Assembly (NCBI RefSeq): GCF_002157225.2
Contig: NZ_CP020038.1
Span: 6,220,991-6,284,990 of the forward strand
DNA from: Agarilytica rhodophyticola
GTDB lineage: Bacteria; Pseudomonadota; Gammaproteobacteria; Pseudomonadales; Cellvibrionaceae
DNA length: 64,000 nt
Direction: 5' to 3'
The number at the start of each line of letters is the position of its first letter. Position 1 is the stretch's first letter. Under the pieces are notes generated by a model, which worked only from the letters and a program-made list of their open reading frames with translations, ran no database searches and was not told the origin of the DNA. A program made the position numbers and the translations under genes. Of the stretch, positions 37,457 through 46,607 are shown piece after piece.

Positions 37457-37999
37457 TTATAAAAATATCCATAAAGCGGAAATAATAGATATTGAACAAA
37501 GAACAATCATGTCACGGAGCGGCTTTTGGTACATATAGACAAGGCAACATACCAAACCAAATAGAGTAGGAAAAGAAAGAGCAGCTAATGACATTTGATC
37601 TACTCGATCGATTGGTAAAACTAAAACCCACGCCATGCTAAACAAACTGCATGCTACGATATTGATGGGACCCGCTACGATAAACATTCCAATTAACTGT
37701 AATTTACTACTGACAGAATCATTGCTGTTATGGATGCGTAACTTTTTGGCATTACCTGAACGTTTTATGTTAAAAACAACAAAACACCATGCCATTAAGC
37801 TAAGTGTACCTAACGCGACAACTATTCCAAACTCTTTACCGTGAAGGTATATAAAAAGACTACTGCTAATTACAACCATAAGCCAACCAAGTAGAGCTGC
37901 TAGCTTAAAATTTGGTGATTTTTTCTTCCAATTGACATATACAAATAGTAGCCCCAATGCCATGAGGATTGAGGCTACTGAAGTCATTAAAATATCCAT
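37457..37999 (-). CDS. Multi-pass membrane protein of the iron-uptake operon
   Basis: This protein of about 180 residues has about six hydrophobic segments (for example SVASILMALGLLFVYV and LAALLGWLMVVISSSLFIYL). It resembles the poorly characterised DUF3325/DUF3649-type proteins often encoded with PepSY proteins and TonB siderophore receptors, but I cannot assign a family firmly. Its ATG at 37999 shares one base with the stop of the receptor gene (TAATG), and its stop is one base before the PepSY ATG, so all three genes are translationally coupled. Confidence 0.7.
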   Translation of the reverse strand: MDILMTSVASILMALGLLFVYVNWKKKSPNFKLAALLGWLMVVISSSLFIYLHGKEFGIVVALGTLSLMAWCFVVFNIKRSGNAKKLRIHNSNDSVSSKLQLIGMFIVAGPINIVACSLFSMAWVLVLPIDRVDQMSLAALSFPTLFGLVCCLVYMYQKPLRDMIVLCSISIISALWIFL

Positions 38000-40122
38000 T
38001 AAAATATATACGCCACTCTTCCAATAACAGTTCGAGCACGACCTGTAAAACAATCGCCTCTAGATATACAGCTTGCTTGATATTCTTTATCTGTTGCATT
38101 TCTAGCATTTATAGAAAAGTCCCAATGGTCGAAATGATATCCGAGCATAAAATCAACAAGGGTGTAAGATGGTGTTTTTATAAGATCACGACCACCCCAG
38201 CTTGAACCAACATATCTGACTCCAGTGCCTGCTCTAAAACCAGATTCAGGTTCGTAACTAAACCATGCTGATGCTTGGTTTTCGGGAACGCTAGCAATAT
38301 GAAAGCCTTCGGCGTTTTCTGTATCCAACTTACTAATGTTTAAGTCGACCCCAATATCACCAAAGCTAACTCGTCCTTCGAACTCGATACCATTTACTTC
38401 AGCTTTACCCCTTTGTTGCTCAAAACTTCCCGGCAATGAAGAAGGGTCATTTAAATTAGTTTGTTCTATTTCAAACGCGGCCAGAGTAAAAGTTGCTGGG
38501 AAGTTATTAACTTGATATTTAACTCCCACTTCAATTTGTTCACCCTCTTGAGGTCTTAAAGGCTGCGGATTATTTGTATCACCATTAGAACCAATAACAG
38601 GCTGGAATGATTGCGCATAATTTATATAAGGCGCAAGCCCAATAGACATTTTATATAATAAGCCAACGCTTAAACTTGTCGCATCGTCATCCTGCTTAAT
38701 ATTCGCTGTTTCAGAACTAGTATCATCATAACGCAAACCAAATGTAGCATTGAGATTGCCATATGAGATATGATCGCTAAAATAAATTCCAGTATCAATT
38801 AAGTCAGTTTCTGGATTATCTCTATAAAGCGTATCAAGCAGGTTAGCTGGAGGTACATTTCCATACTGAGGATTAAATAAATTAATCCAAAAACTATCTC
38901 CAAAAGTACTATCTGGCCCTTGAGTTGTGAAATCATAACCTAGCGCAAAGGCATAATATCCGGCATCATCTGTTGTAACATCCTGATGTTGAAAACCTAC
39001 TAATATATTATGGCTGACGTCACCAGTGTCAAAATCAGCACGAAGGCGCCCATCAATGGCAACTTGTTCAGAGGTTGCATCACTGCGGAAAAAAGATCTA
39101 GGTACAGTACCATTTTCATAAAGGCTGCCGTCTGCATTAAAAATGTAACGATTGGTACCCACTTGAAAAGATGGCCATGCTTGCTGATAGTCTGCCTCAG
39201 CGTCTGTATAGCGAGAAGTAATTTCTACGCTCCAGACATCATTAATCTGATGATCTGCAAGTAAAGTTACAGCTGCGGTAGTGGTGTCGTATTTATTAAA
39301 GTCGGGATCTCCTGCATAGAAATTTTGATCGACAAATTGTCCATTAGGTGCTGGCAAAAGCGTACCTTGAATAGGTAAGAATTGTGCCCCGGTATCACCT
39401 TCAGTATCGGTATAGTTAACGAGTAAAGTAAGATTTGTTTCTTCACTAGGGCGCCAAGTAATAGATGGAGCAAAAACAATAGTGTTATCTTCAACAAAAT
39501 CAACTTGCGTATCGGTATCGCGGTAAACACCTACTACTCGGTACAACCATTGATCACTTGTGCCTATTTTACCAGTACTATCTGCAGCAAGCTGTTTACG
39601 CTGAAAATTTCCCAATTCCGCTACAATTTCGTGACGTGAATTCTCTTTAGGGCGTTTACTTACAAGGTTAACAAGGCCACCAGGAGAACCCTGTCCATAT
39701 AATACCGACGCGGGGCCTTTTAATATTTCAACTTGCTCAAGGGTATAAACATCAGCTCTGGCATTGTTGTAGTTACCAAATAATGACTGCAGAGAATCTT
39801 GATATTGAGGTACGTCGAAGCCTCTAACGCGCACCCAGTCACCACGCGTAGCAAAGCCAAATGTTTCGCCGAATACACCGGCTGAATATGTGTATGTTTG
39901 ATCTAACCTGAAAAGCCCTCGCTGTTTAATGCGATCTTCATCAATAATAGATACCGAACGAGCCAAGCTCATAATTGGCACATCAGATTTTAAAGCTGAA
40001 TAACGGGATAACTGCCCTATCACCCTAACTTCTTCGATTTCTATAAGATTATCTTCAGCTAATATGGATTGTGTCAGCATTGCTAAAGTGACAAATGTGC
40101 ACAAACGCCCAAACGTTTTCAT
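37999..40122 (-). CDS. TonB-dependent siderophore receptor
   Basis: This outer-membrane protein of 707 residues has a signal peptide, then a plug domain (LIEIEEVRVIGQ, VRVRGFDVP, EILKGPASVLYGQGSPGGLVNLVSKRP) and a 22-strand-type beta barrel. It ends in an aromatic residue (GRVAYIF), as usual for BAM substrates. It should import a ferric siderophore of unknown type by TonB energy. The frame opens earlier (MIIIIIII), but GGGG six bases before the ATG at 40122, and a Fur box overlapping the longer version, show that MKTFGRL is the start. It is the first gene of an operon with the membrane and PepSY proteins. Confidence 0.93.
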   Translation of the reverse strand: MKTFGRLCTFVTLAMLTQSILAEDNLIEIEEVRVIGQLSRYSALKSDVPIMSLARSVSIIDEDRIKQRGLFRLDQTYTYSAGVFGETFGFATRGDWVRVRGFDVPQYQDSLQSLFGNYNNARADVYTLEQVEILKGPASVLYGQGSPGGLVNLVSKRPKENSRHEIVAELGNFQRKQLAADSTGKIGTSDQWLYRVVGVYRDTDTQVDFVEDNTIVFAPSITWRPSEETNLTLLVNYTDTEGDTGAQFLPIQGTLLPAPNGQFVDQNFYAGDPDFNKYDTTTAAVTLLADHQINDVWSVEITSRYTDAEADYQQAWPSFQVGTNRYIFNADGSLYENGTVPRSFFRSDATSEQVAIDGRLRADFDTGDVSHNILVGFQHQDVTTDDAGYYAFALGYDFTTQGPDSTFGDSFWINLFNPQYGNVPPANLLDTLYRDNPETDLIDTGIYFSDHISYGNLNATFGLRYDDTSSETANIKQDDDATSLSVGLLYKMSIGLAPYINYAQSFQPVIGSNGDTNNPQPLRPQEGEQIEVGVKYQVNNFPATFTLAAFEIEQTNLNDPSSLPGSFEQQRGKAEVNGIEFEGRVSFGDIGVDLNISKLDTENAEGFHIASVPENQASAWFSYEPESGFRAGTGVRYVGSSWGGRDLIKTPSYTLVDFMLGYHFDHWDFSINARNATDKEYQASCISRGDCFTGRARTVIGRVAYIF

Positions 40123-40142
40123 TTTTTCCCCAAAAAAATAAA

Positions 40143-40167
40143 TGATAATAATAATGATTATCATTAT
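40143..40167 (-). promoter_or_regulatory. Fur box in the TonB receptor promoter
   Basis: The sequence TAATGATTATCATTA is a near-perfect palindrome, preceded by TGATAATA, and matches the Fur consensus GATAATGATAATCATTATC closely. It lies about 20 bp upstream of the receptor ATG, so Fe2+-Fur should repress the operon. Confidence 0.85.
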
Positions 40168-40309
40168 AATTCATAAAAACATATGGCGTCTACCTCTTGC
40201 CTAAATATAAATAATGGCAAACAAGACCACACGGTTCAAACCTAAAAGGCTTTGCAAACAAAGAAAATATCAGGGTGTTTGTGAAATGAAATAATACTTA
40301 AGGAAATGT

Positions 40310-40334
40310 GCCTCAATAAATCATTGAGGCTTTT
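40310..40334. terminator. Hairpin between the esterase and TonB receptor genes
   Basis: GCCTCAAT (40310-40317) pairs with ATTGAGGC (40323-40330) around a five-base loop. TTTT follows on the plus strand; on the minus strand, the direction of the esterase gene, the tail is less T-rich. Confidence 0.5.
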
Positions 40335-40365
40335 GGAAGTGTTTATAAAAATAAAAGTTAGGCCA

Positions 40366-41025
40366 CTAAGATAAAACTTTTTGTAAGAAAATAGAAATAT
40401 CCTTAATCTCAGCTGGATGTACAGCATGTTCCATAGGATAATTTTTATAAACGGGCTGAAAACCAAAATCCTGCAGATACTTTAACGCTTGTTGTCCCAT
40501 CATTTCAGGAACCACAGGGTCATGTTGGCCATGGAAAACATGTATTGGTAATTTGCTATTATTAGGGTGTACTTTAATAGTTTGGTGTGTCGCAAAATAT
40601 GTCGACATTGCCATTAAGCCCGCGATAGGCTTATCATAAGCAAGAGCAGTTTGGTAGGCTACAGCCCCACCTTGGGAAAAGCCCGCCAAAACAATTCTAC
40701 TACTTTCAATGCCTTGCTCTATTTCTCTTTCAATAAGTGTAATTACCGCCTTGCTCGAATCAAGCAGTTGATCGTGGTTGAATTCTCGCTCGGTAGTCAT
40801 CGCTAGAATATCGTACCAAGCGGGCATCGTCATACCACCATTAATTGTTACCGGTATCGAAGGTGCATGAGGAAATATAAAGCGTATTTTTAAATCATCA
40901 GGTAGCTGTAACTCCGGAACGATAGGCACAAAATCATGCCCATTAGCACCTAAACCGTGTAACCAAATGACAGATGCATCAACATCATTATCTGTTTCTA
41001 TTATTTCGCAGGGTAAGTAATTCAT
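40366..41025 (-). CDS. Carboxylesterase/phospholipase of the alpha/beta-hydrolase fold
   Basis: This 219-residue protein matches the short carboxylesterase family (acyl-protein thioesterase/EstB-like). It has an oxyanion segment WLHGLGANG, the nucleophile elbow GFSQGGA, an acidic residue in HGQHDPVVP and the catalytic His in EHAVHP. It should hydrolyse short acyl esters or thioesters in the cytoplasm; there is no signal peptide. Single gene, 340 bp before the receptor start and 102 bp after the oxidoreductase stop, on the same strand as both. Confidence 0.9.
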   Translation of the reverse strand: MNYLPCEIIETDNDVDASVIWLHGLGANGHDFVPIVPELQLPDDLKIRFIFPHAPSIPVTINGGMTMPAWYDILAMTTEREFNHDQLLDSSKAVITLIEREIEQGIESSRIVLAGFSQGGAVAYQTALAYDKPIAGLMAMSTYFATHQTIKVHPNNSKLPIHVFHGQHDPVVPEMMGQQALKYLQDFGFQPVYKNYPMEHAVHPAEIKDISIFLQKVLS

Positions 41026-41127
41026 ATTTTATCATCTCTTGTGAAATGTGATTATAAAACACTTACCCTGAAAGGAAAAATATGCCTACAAAAGCTTATC
41101 ATTAGGCCTAGTTTTTACAAACATACT

Positions 41128-43431
41128 CTAGGCGATTTTTTCTAGCTTAGCAGGTACATATTTGTGCCAAGGTGTGCCTGCAAAAAAATCTTTATCTTCT
41201 GTTGCAGTCAACTCATTAACAGCCACCCCGATACGCATTGTATTCCCACCTTGTGGTACAAAATCGATACCCACACCATTAGGCAAGCTGATAAAACCTG
41301 GTCGCTGAGTATCATTAATTTCAATATAAGTTTTAGCCACACCAGTTTTAGTAGTAATTTTTACGTTATCACCATCTTCCAACAATAAACTTCTGGCATC
41401 ATTAGAATGAATATAGAGGCTCGCAATTTTACTCTTTTTATCCCAGGACGCATCTCGAATAATAGTATTACTTGTTTCTGCTCGACGCTGTCCTGCTGTA
41501 AGAACAAAAGGGAAATCCTCAGAAGGCTTTAATAAATCCGTATCGAGAGCGCAAGCTTTGGGAAACAACTCATCAATATAGAGCTGTATACGCTTATTAG
41601 GCTGACGCATACGTCGCCAACTATCTTCGTAGTCATTCGATTGAGTAAAGACAAAACCTGACGGGCTACTAATTAAAGTCTCAAACATTTTTTCACCAGA
41701 TTGCCACTGAGAGCCTGTAAATCCTGCATTTTTCGCATACTGGTAGTTCTTGCGAACAAACTGATGACACAGCCCCCAAAAGGGCGCTGCTGCTGCACTC
41801 TCTCCTTTTTTCAAGCTTGGCCCCAATGAACGATATAACAGAGAGGATATCACCTTCATGATATCAGGTTTTATTGCTAATAAAATAAAGAATAGAGCTG
41901 CAAACAATTTTCGATGGAGTTTAGCTGCTGCTGCGAGTAATTTAACATGAAAACTATTTAAAAATCCAAGCTCTTCAATCAGCCGAGTATGGATTTCCGG
42001 CTCTGGCAATGTCCCGGCAAGAGGTTCAACAATGGGCTGGCGAAGCTGGAAAAAGTTTCTCGGAAACTCCAATTGAAAAAAAACACATTCATGTTTTTCA
42101 TAAGCACTGGCAGCGGGAAGAACATAACTCGCTTCTCTTGCGGTTTCAGTCATAGCTACATCGATTACTACAGAAAACTCAAGAGCCTCCATGGCCTGTT
42201 TCATTTTCTTGCTGTTAGTATAAGAATGTACAGGATTTGAGCTTTCTATAATGGCAGCGCGAAAGCGATCAGGATGATCTGTTAGAATTTCATCAGCTAT
42301 TTCATTACAAGGAAGTAAACCGATAATTACTTTAGAGCCAAGTACAGGACTAACTTTGCTGGCTTTGCTTTTCTTCTTACCAGCGCTGGCTAAATCACCT
42401 TTGCTCGCGTCGGAAACAGACATTAGCGATATAGCTATATTGTTGCCGCCCTTTTTAGCAAAGTTGCCAGTAATTACCCACATAATACGTTGTAGATAGC
42501 TATTTAAAGTAGAATTAATATTTTGTTGTACACCTAAATCTTCAAATACAGATGTTGATTCAGCAGTCGCTATGCGGCGTGCAGTTTGGCGAATTAAATC
42601 TTCATCTAGTTCACAAATCGCTGCATATTCGGCAATAGGTATTTGAGCAAAGTGAGACTCTATTTTTTCATAACCAGCAGTATGTTTGGTAATGAACTCT
42701 TTATCTTCTAAGCCTTCTTGTATGATGGTAGCGATTAATGCAGAAATACACCAAGCGTCAGTGCCAGGCTTCAACTGCAAGTGAAAATCTGCGAGTTTAG
42801 CCGTATCGGTAGCGCATGGGTCTAACACCACCATTGAGCGTCTAGGATCTTTTGATATCTCTTTTAATATTTTCCTAGCTTGTGGGAAACCGTGTGACTG
42901 CCAAGGATTTTTACCTATAAAAACAGAAACTTCGGCATTTTCAAAATCACCATGGGGGCCACCACCAAACATTTTTCCCGCAACCCAAAATTCACCGGTT
43001 TTTTCTTGTGCTAAAGCATTGGTGCGGTATTTAATACCTAAGGCTTTTTGCAGTCCATCACTATACAAACCACCCAAATGGTTGCCTTGACCACCACCAC
43101 CAACAAATAAAATTTTCTCGCCACCATATTTTTGTTTTATTTTTTGCAAGCCTGCCGCTACTTCTCGTATAGCCGTATCCCAATCAACAGCTTCATAGTT
43201 ACCATCACTTGTTCTTCTAAGTGGCGTATTAATACGATCATCGCTCATTTGGTAGTAATTTAACCGTGCAGCTTTGTTACATAAATATCCTTGCGATGAT
43301 TCGTTATCTGAATCACCTTTTATTTTTAGCAGTTCGCGACCATCTCTACCTCCGGTCTGAATTTCAAGACCACAGTTAATGCTGCAAAGAATACATGCTG
43401 ATTTTTTGATATCACTATTAGAACAAGACAT
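41128..43431 (-). CDS. Molybdopterin-dependent oxidoreductase (formate dehydrogenase/nitrate reductase superfamily)
   Basis: This 767-residue enzyme has an N-terminal Fe4S4 site (CILCSINC, then GYLCNKAA), followed by molybdopterin-binding domains with GGGGQGNH, SVFIGKNPWQSHGFPQARK and VVLDPCATDTAKLADFHLQLKPGTD. A C-terminal molydopterin dinucleotide-binding domain has FVLTAGQRRAETSN and LYIHSNDARSLLLEDGD. There is no Tat signal, so it should be cytoplasmic. The substrate is unknown; no partner subunits are encoded next to it. A short insertion around 505-560 is unusually hydrophobic (KLFAALFFILLAI). It is divergent from an HxlR regulator with paired palindromes between them, so that regulator probably controls it. 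Confidence 0.88.
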   Translation of the reverse strand: MSCSNSDIKKSACILCSINCGLEIQTGGRDGRELLKIKGDSDNESSQGYLCNKAARLNYYQMSDDRINTPLRRTSDGNYEAVDWDTAIREVAAGLQKIKQKYGGEKILFVGGGGQGNHLGGLYSDGLQKALGIKYRTNALAQEKTGEFWVAGKMFGGGPHGDFENAEVSVFIGKNPWQSHGFPQARKILKEISKDPRRSMVVLDPCATDTAKLADFHLQLKPGTDAWCISALIATIIQEGLEDKEFITKHTAGYEKIESHFAQIPIAEYAAICELDEDLIRQTARRIATAESTSVFEDLGVQQNINSTLNSYLQRIMWVITGNFAKKGGNNIAISLMSVSDASKGDLASAGKKKSKASKVSPVLGSKVIIGLLPCNEIADEILTDHPDRFRAAIIESSNPVHSYTNSKKMKQAMEALEFSVVIDVAMTETAREASYVLPAASAYEKHECVFFQLEFPRNFFQLRQPIVEPLAGTLPEPEIHTRLIEELGFLNSFHVKLLAAAAKLHRKLFAALFFILLAIKPDIMKVISSLLYRSLGPSLKKGESAAAAPFWGLCHQFVRKNYQYAKNAGFTGSQWQSGEKMFETLISSPSGFVFTQSNDYEDSWRRMRQPNKRIQLYIDELFPKACALDTDLLKPSEDFPFVLTAGQRRAETSNTIIRDASWDKKSKIASLYIHSNDARSLLLEDGDNVKITTKTGVAKTYIEINDTQRPGFISLPNGVGIDFVPQGGNTMRIGVAVNELTATEDKDFFAGTPWHKYVPAKLEKIA

Positions 43432-43516
43432 AAGCTCTCCTTTAGTAGAGGCAGTTCTTTGTTATAGTCTTACGTTTTTTACTTGTTGGCACTGGATATA
43501 AACAAAACCCACATAG

Positions 43517-43564
43517 GTTTCATTATGAAACTTGAAAAAATATCTTATCGTTCCATAATGGAAC
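43517..43564. promoter_or_regulatory. Two 15-bp palindromes, probable HxlR-regulator operators
   Basis: GTTTCATTATGAAAC (43517-43531) and GTTCCATAATGGAAC (43550-43564) are both perfect palindromes apart from the central base and fit the common pattern GTTYCATWATGRAAC. Centres are 33 bp apart, about three helical turns. They lie between the divergent oxidoreductase and HxlR genes, about 90 and 110 bp from the two start codons. Confidence 0.7.
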
Positions 43565-43636
43565 CTGTCAAGATCATATCCCTCCAATTGAGTAGTTTTT
43601 TCGAGATGTTACTGGAATATATTTAGGTAGTTATTT

Positions 43637-44164
43637 ATGCGTTGGGACGATATAAACAATCAGACATGCTCTCTCGCTAGATCCATGTCAATTTTTGGTG
43701 ACCGCTGGACTTTACTGATTCTACGCCAGATATTCATGCGAGTAAGGCGCTTTTCCGATATACAACAGTCCTTAGGTGTCACTAAACATCGCTTATCCGA
43801 TCGTTTAACTCGCCTTGTAGAATCTGGGGTAATATATAAGGAGTTATACGACAAATCACACCAGCGTTTTGAATATAAACTCACTGATAAAGGCCTCGAT
43901 CTTTATCCTGTTATTATCACTATCATACAGTGGGGAGATAAATGGGAAGCAGATGAAGATGGTGCTCCAATAGAATATCTGCATAAGGATTGCGGGAAAT
44001 TGAGCCGGCCTAAGTTGTGCTGTTCTGAGTGCGGCAATGAGGTACACACAAAAAATACCATTCCTCAGCTAGGGCCGGGGATTACCAATAAACTCAAGAG
44101 AGGAGAGTTTAACCATACTGATACTAAGTTTTATTCTAAAATCTTCGACACAAATAAGGTCTAG
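43637..44164 (+). CDS. HxlR-family transcriptional regulator
   Basis: This 175-residue protein has the HxlR winged-helix at its N-terminus: CSLARSMSIFGDRWTLLILRQIF, then RFSDIQQSLGVTKHRLSDRLTRLVESGVI, the recognition helix and wing. A Cys-rich C-terminal extension (KDCGKLSRPKLCCSECGNEV) may bind zinc. Such proteins are dimeric sensors of redox or small electrophiles, and Cys in the N-terminal CSLAR segment is a common sensing residue. Transcribed away from the molybdopterin oxidoreductase gene, with two palindromes in the shared promoter, it most likely controls that gene and itself. Confidence 0.88.
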   Translation: MRWDDINNQTCSLARSMSIFGDRWTLLILRQIFMRVRRFSDIQQSLGVTKHRLSDRLTRLVESGVIYKELYDKSHQRFEYKLTDKGLDLYPVIITIIQWGDKWEADEDGAPIEYLHKDCGKLSRPKLCCSECGNEVHTKNTIPQLGPGITNKLKRGEFNHTDTKFYSKIFDTNKV

Positions 44165-44304
44165 CGCGGTTTTACATTATGCAGAGACAAACAATACCTT
44201 ATGCATACACAGTCAAGTAGTTGCATATATACGAGATATACTCTGCTTACTTATATTAATACCCCTTGACAAGCAATAACAGGGAACGATCGAGATTAGT
44301 AGCC

Positions 44305-46296
44305 ATGAAAACTTTTGTTGCTTCAGCTTTAGCATCTTTTTTTTTGATGCATACACCCTACCTTTACGCTAATTCATGCGGCGACTTGGACGTAAAATAT
44401 AATCTTTTTGATATCACTAATGAGGAGATATTTCACAACGGTGAAGGAACTCCAGGCCCAAGGCGTTTAGTAACAGATCAAACCAGTAATATTGTTAGCT
44501 TGAGCAGTAAACGCTTGATACAGACTACTTTGATGGATATCGACAGCTTAACGCTAGACATTCAAAAAGTATCGGGCTCACGCATTGGAGGCAAGACTAC
44601 TTTAGTAATATGCACCATAGATGAAAATAAGTATGTAGAAAAGTTATGGGAATTTAGTGTTAGAGGCGGAAAACGTAACATCAATGATCACTGGCAACGG
44701 CATTTGGTGGGTCTAAAAGATAAAAAGCTCGCCGTGAGACTGGTAGGCAAAAGCCCAACTGGCAGTGCACGTTTCAGAATTAATCTTATACGTCCCAATG
44801 GTGAAGGCAAAATTTGGCAACCAATTCGTAGTGTACATAGCAGGCCTGTAGACGGTTTCGCAGACCTACATGTGCACCAAGCAGCATCGCTTGCATACTC
44901 TGGAGGATGGTATTGGGGCAGTCACGATTCACCATTTTTATCTATTGGTGTGCCGGCCTGTGATGGTCATAATCACGCTAATTTATCATCACTCGGTCTA
45001 CATCATATAGAGAGCTTTTTAGGATCTCACAATGGTGAAATCTATGGTTACCCAAGTTTTCGAGACTGGCCGCGCTGGGATGACATAAAACATCAACAAG
45101 TGAGCCAGACGTGGCTCAAGCAAGCACATAATAATGGCCTTAATTTAATTGTCGCATCAGTGGTAAATAATCAATGGTTGTCGGCAGCAGCGGTGGCTTC
45201 GGGCAAACACAACAATAGCTTTTCACCCGCAGATATGGAAGCGGCTAAACGCCAAATCGTCTCACTAAAAAAAATGGCAGAAAAGACCCAATGGTACGAG
45301 ATTGTTCGTGACCCCTGGGAAGCTCGACGAGCAATCGAAGCAGGTAAGCTTGCCGTCGTACTGGCCGTAGAAGTGAGCGACCTTATGCCCCGCAGTGATG
45401 GCCCCTGGCTACAACAACTGCACGATTTATACGATATGGGCGTGCGCAACATTCAATTAGCACATGAATCAAATTCTATTTTTTCCGGCGCGGCCTACCA
45501 TCGTGATGCATTTAAGTATAATAGTAGAATCAAAGCTTGGTTTGATCGCGACATTAATTACGCATCAGGTGGTAATGGCGTCAACAACCCAATTGGTCTC
45601 ACCAGCGAAGGAGAGAAATTGCTGCAGGAAATGATTCGTTTAAACATGCTAATTGATATTGCCCACCTACCTCTAAAAACACAACGACAAATACACTCAA
45701 TTACTTCGCAAAAGAATAGTTACTACCCGTTATTTAACTCACACACTCGTCTCGGCTCCTTGCTTAAAGAAGAGGATAGATCGGTATTAAAAGAGCATCA
45801 GACAACTGACGAAGTACTGCACTATATTCGTCAAAGTGGAGGAATGTTAGGTTTAAGAACGGGCGAGGAGGCTATGTTGGATTATACACATCCCCAAAAA
45901 GGCAGCCCAGTGGAAAATAATTGTGACGGCTCGAGCCGCTCGTTCACGCAATTTTATCAATATGCCGATGATGCTGGAGTCAAGCTCGCTTTTGGCTCAG
46001 ACTTTAATGGCTTTATCACACAAATGCCGCCACGCTTTGGCGACCAAGCTTGTGCTTCAGCTCCCACAAACGACCGAAATGTGCAAATACAGGCACAAGG
46101 ACAACCCAACCATAACGCACCGAGTTATGTACAAGAATTTAATTATAAAGGCTTAGCTCATATAGGGCTTTTACCCGGCCTTTTACATGATATGAAAAAC
46201 TTAGGTGCAGACACTACTAATATTGAAAACTCGGCTGAAAACTTTATAAAAATGTGGGAACGAGCTTATAACCCTAACCGTCAAGCTATTCCTTAA
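44305..46296 (+). CDS. Exported membrane-dipeptidase-like (M19) metal hydrolase with N-terminal extension
   Basis: This protein of 663 residues has a signal peptide (MKTFVASALASFFLMHTPYLYA) and a beta-rich N-terminal region of about 170 residues without a recognised family. A TIM-barrel amidohydrolase-like domain follows: DLHVHQ (metal HxH), DGHNH, LAHESNS, IDIAHL, FNSHTRLG and the closing FGSDFNG. These match the metal-ligand order of membrane dipeptidases, which cleave dipeptides or related amides with zinc. The usual family length is about 350-400, so the extension and the inserted EVSDLM region are unusual. The frame opens with TTG at 44266, but the ATG at 44305 gives a proper signal peptide. 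Single gene with a terminator-like hairpin. Confidence 0.75.
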   Translation: MKTFVASALASFFLMHTPYLYANSCGDLDVKYNLFDITNEEIFHNGEGTPGPRRLVTDQTSNIVSLSSKRLIQTTLMDIDSLTLDIQKVSGSRIGGKTTLVICTIDENKYVEKLWEFSVRGGKRNINDHWQRHLVGLKDKKLAVRLVGKSPTGSARFRINLIRPNGEGKIWQPIRSVHSRPVDGFADLHVHQAASLAYSGGWYWGSHDSPFLSIGVPACDGHNHANLSSLGLHHIESFLGSHNGEIYGYPSFRDWPRWDDIKHQQVSQTWLKQAHNNGLNLIVASVVNNQWLSAAAVASGKHNNSFSPADMEAAKRQIVSLKKMAEKTQWYEIVRDPWEARRAIEAGKLAVVLAVEVSDLMPRSDGPWLQQLHDLYDMGVRNIQLAHESNSIFSGAAYHRDAFKYNSRIKAWFDRDINYASGGNGVNNPIGLTSEGEKLLQEMIRLNMLIDIAHLPLKTQRQIHSITSQKNSYYPLFNSHTRLGSLLKEEDRSVLKEHQTTDEVLHYIRQSGGMLGLRTGEEAMLDYTHPQKGSPVENNCDGSSRSFTQFYQYADDAGVKLAFGSDFNGFITQMPPRFGDQACASAPTNDRNVQIQAQGQPNHNAPSYVQEFNYKGLAHIGLLPGLLHDMKNLGADTTNIENSAENFIKMWERAYNPNRQAIP

Positions 46297-46313
46297 GTTA
46301 AATAAGGTTTTTA

Positions 46314-46338
46314 CTTAGGGCCGAAAATAGGCCCTAAG
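46314..46338 (+). terminator. Hairpin after the M19-like gene
   Basis: CTTAGGGCC (46314-46322) pairs perfectly with GGCCCTAAG (46330-46338) around a seven-base loop, 17 bp after the stop codon. No T-tract follows. Confidence 0.6.
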
Positions 46339-46607
46339 ATTCAACGATTGTATTCCTCTAACCCTACCTTAGTATTAACCTAAGTTACATTCCTATAAAT
46401 TCTATTTGCAATTAAATTACCCTAGCAAAAATCACTACACTTCTTAACAAAAAAATCGATAAATAAGCTATTTTTGACACCTTTGTAGTCAAAAATAATT
46501 TCAATACCGAAATTTAACATTTTTGTCGCGCAAAACCCTTTTCGATATTAACGCTAGCCGTCACTATAGAAGCGTATTTTGCCTATCACAGAAATAAGAA
46601 GAAAAAT

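Noticed and set aside
37456-37506. N-terminal extension of the PepSY protein from TTG at 37506
   Set aside because: It overlaps the preceding membrane protein gene, and the ATG at 37455 directly follows that gene's stop.
40242-40466. 74-codon minus-strand frame overlapping the esterase gene end
   Set aside because: It overlaps the esterase coding end in another frame and has no ribosome binding site or family.
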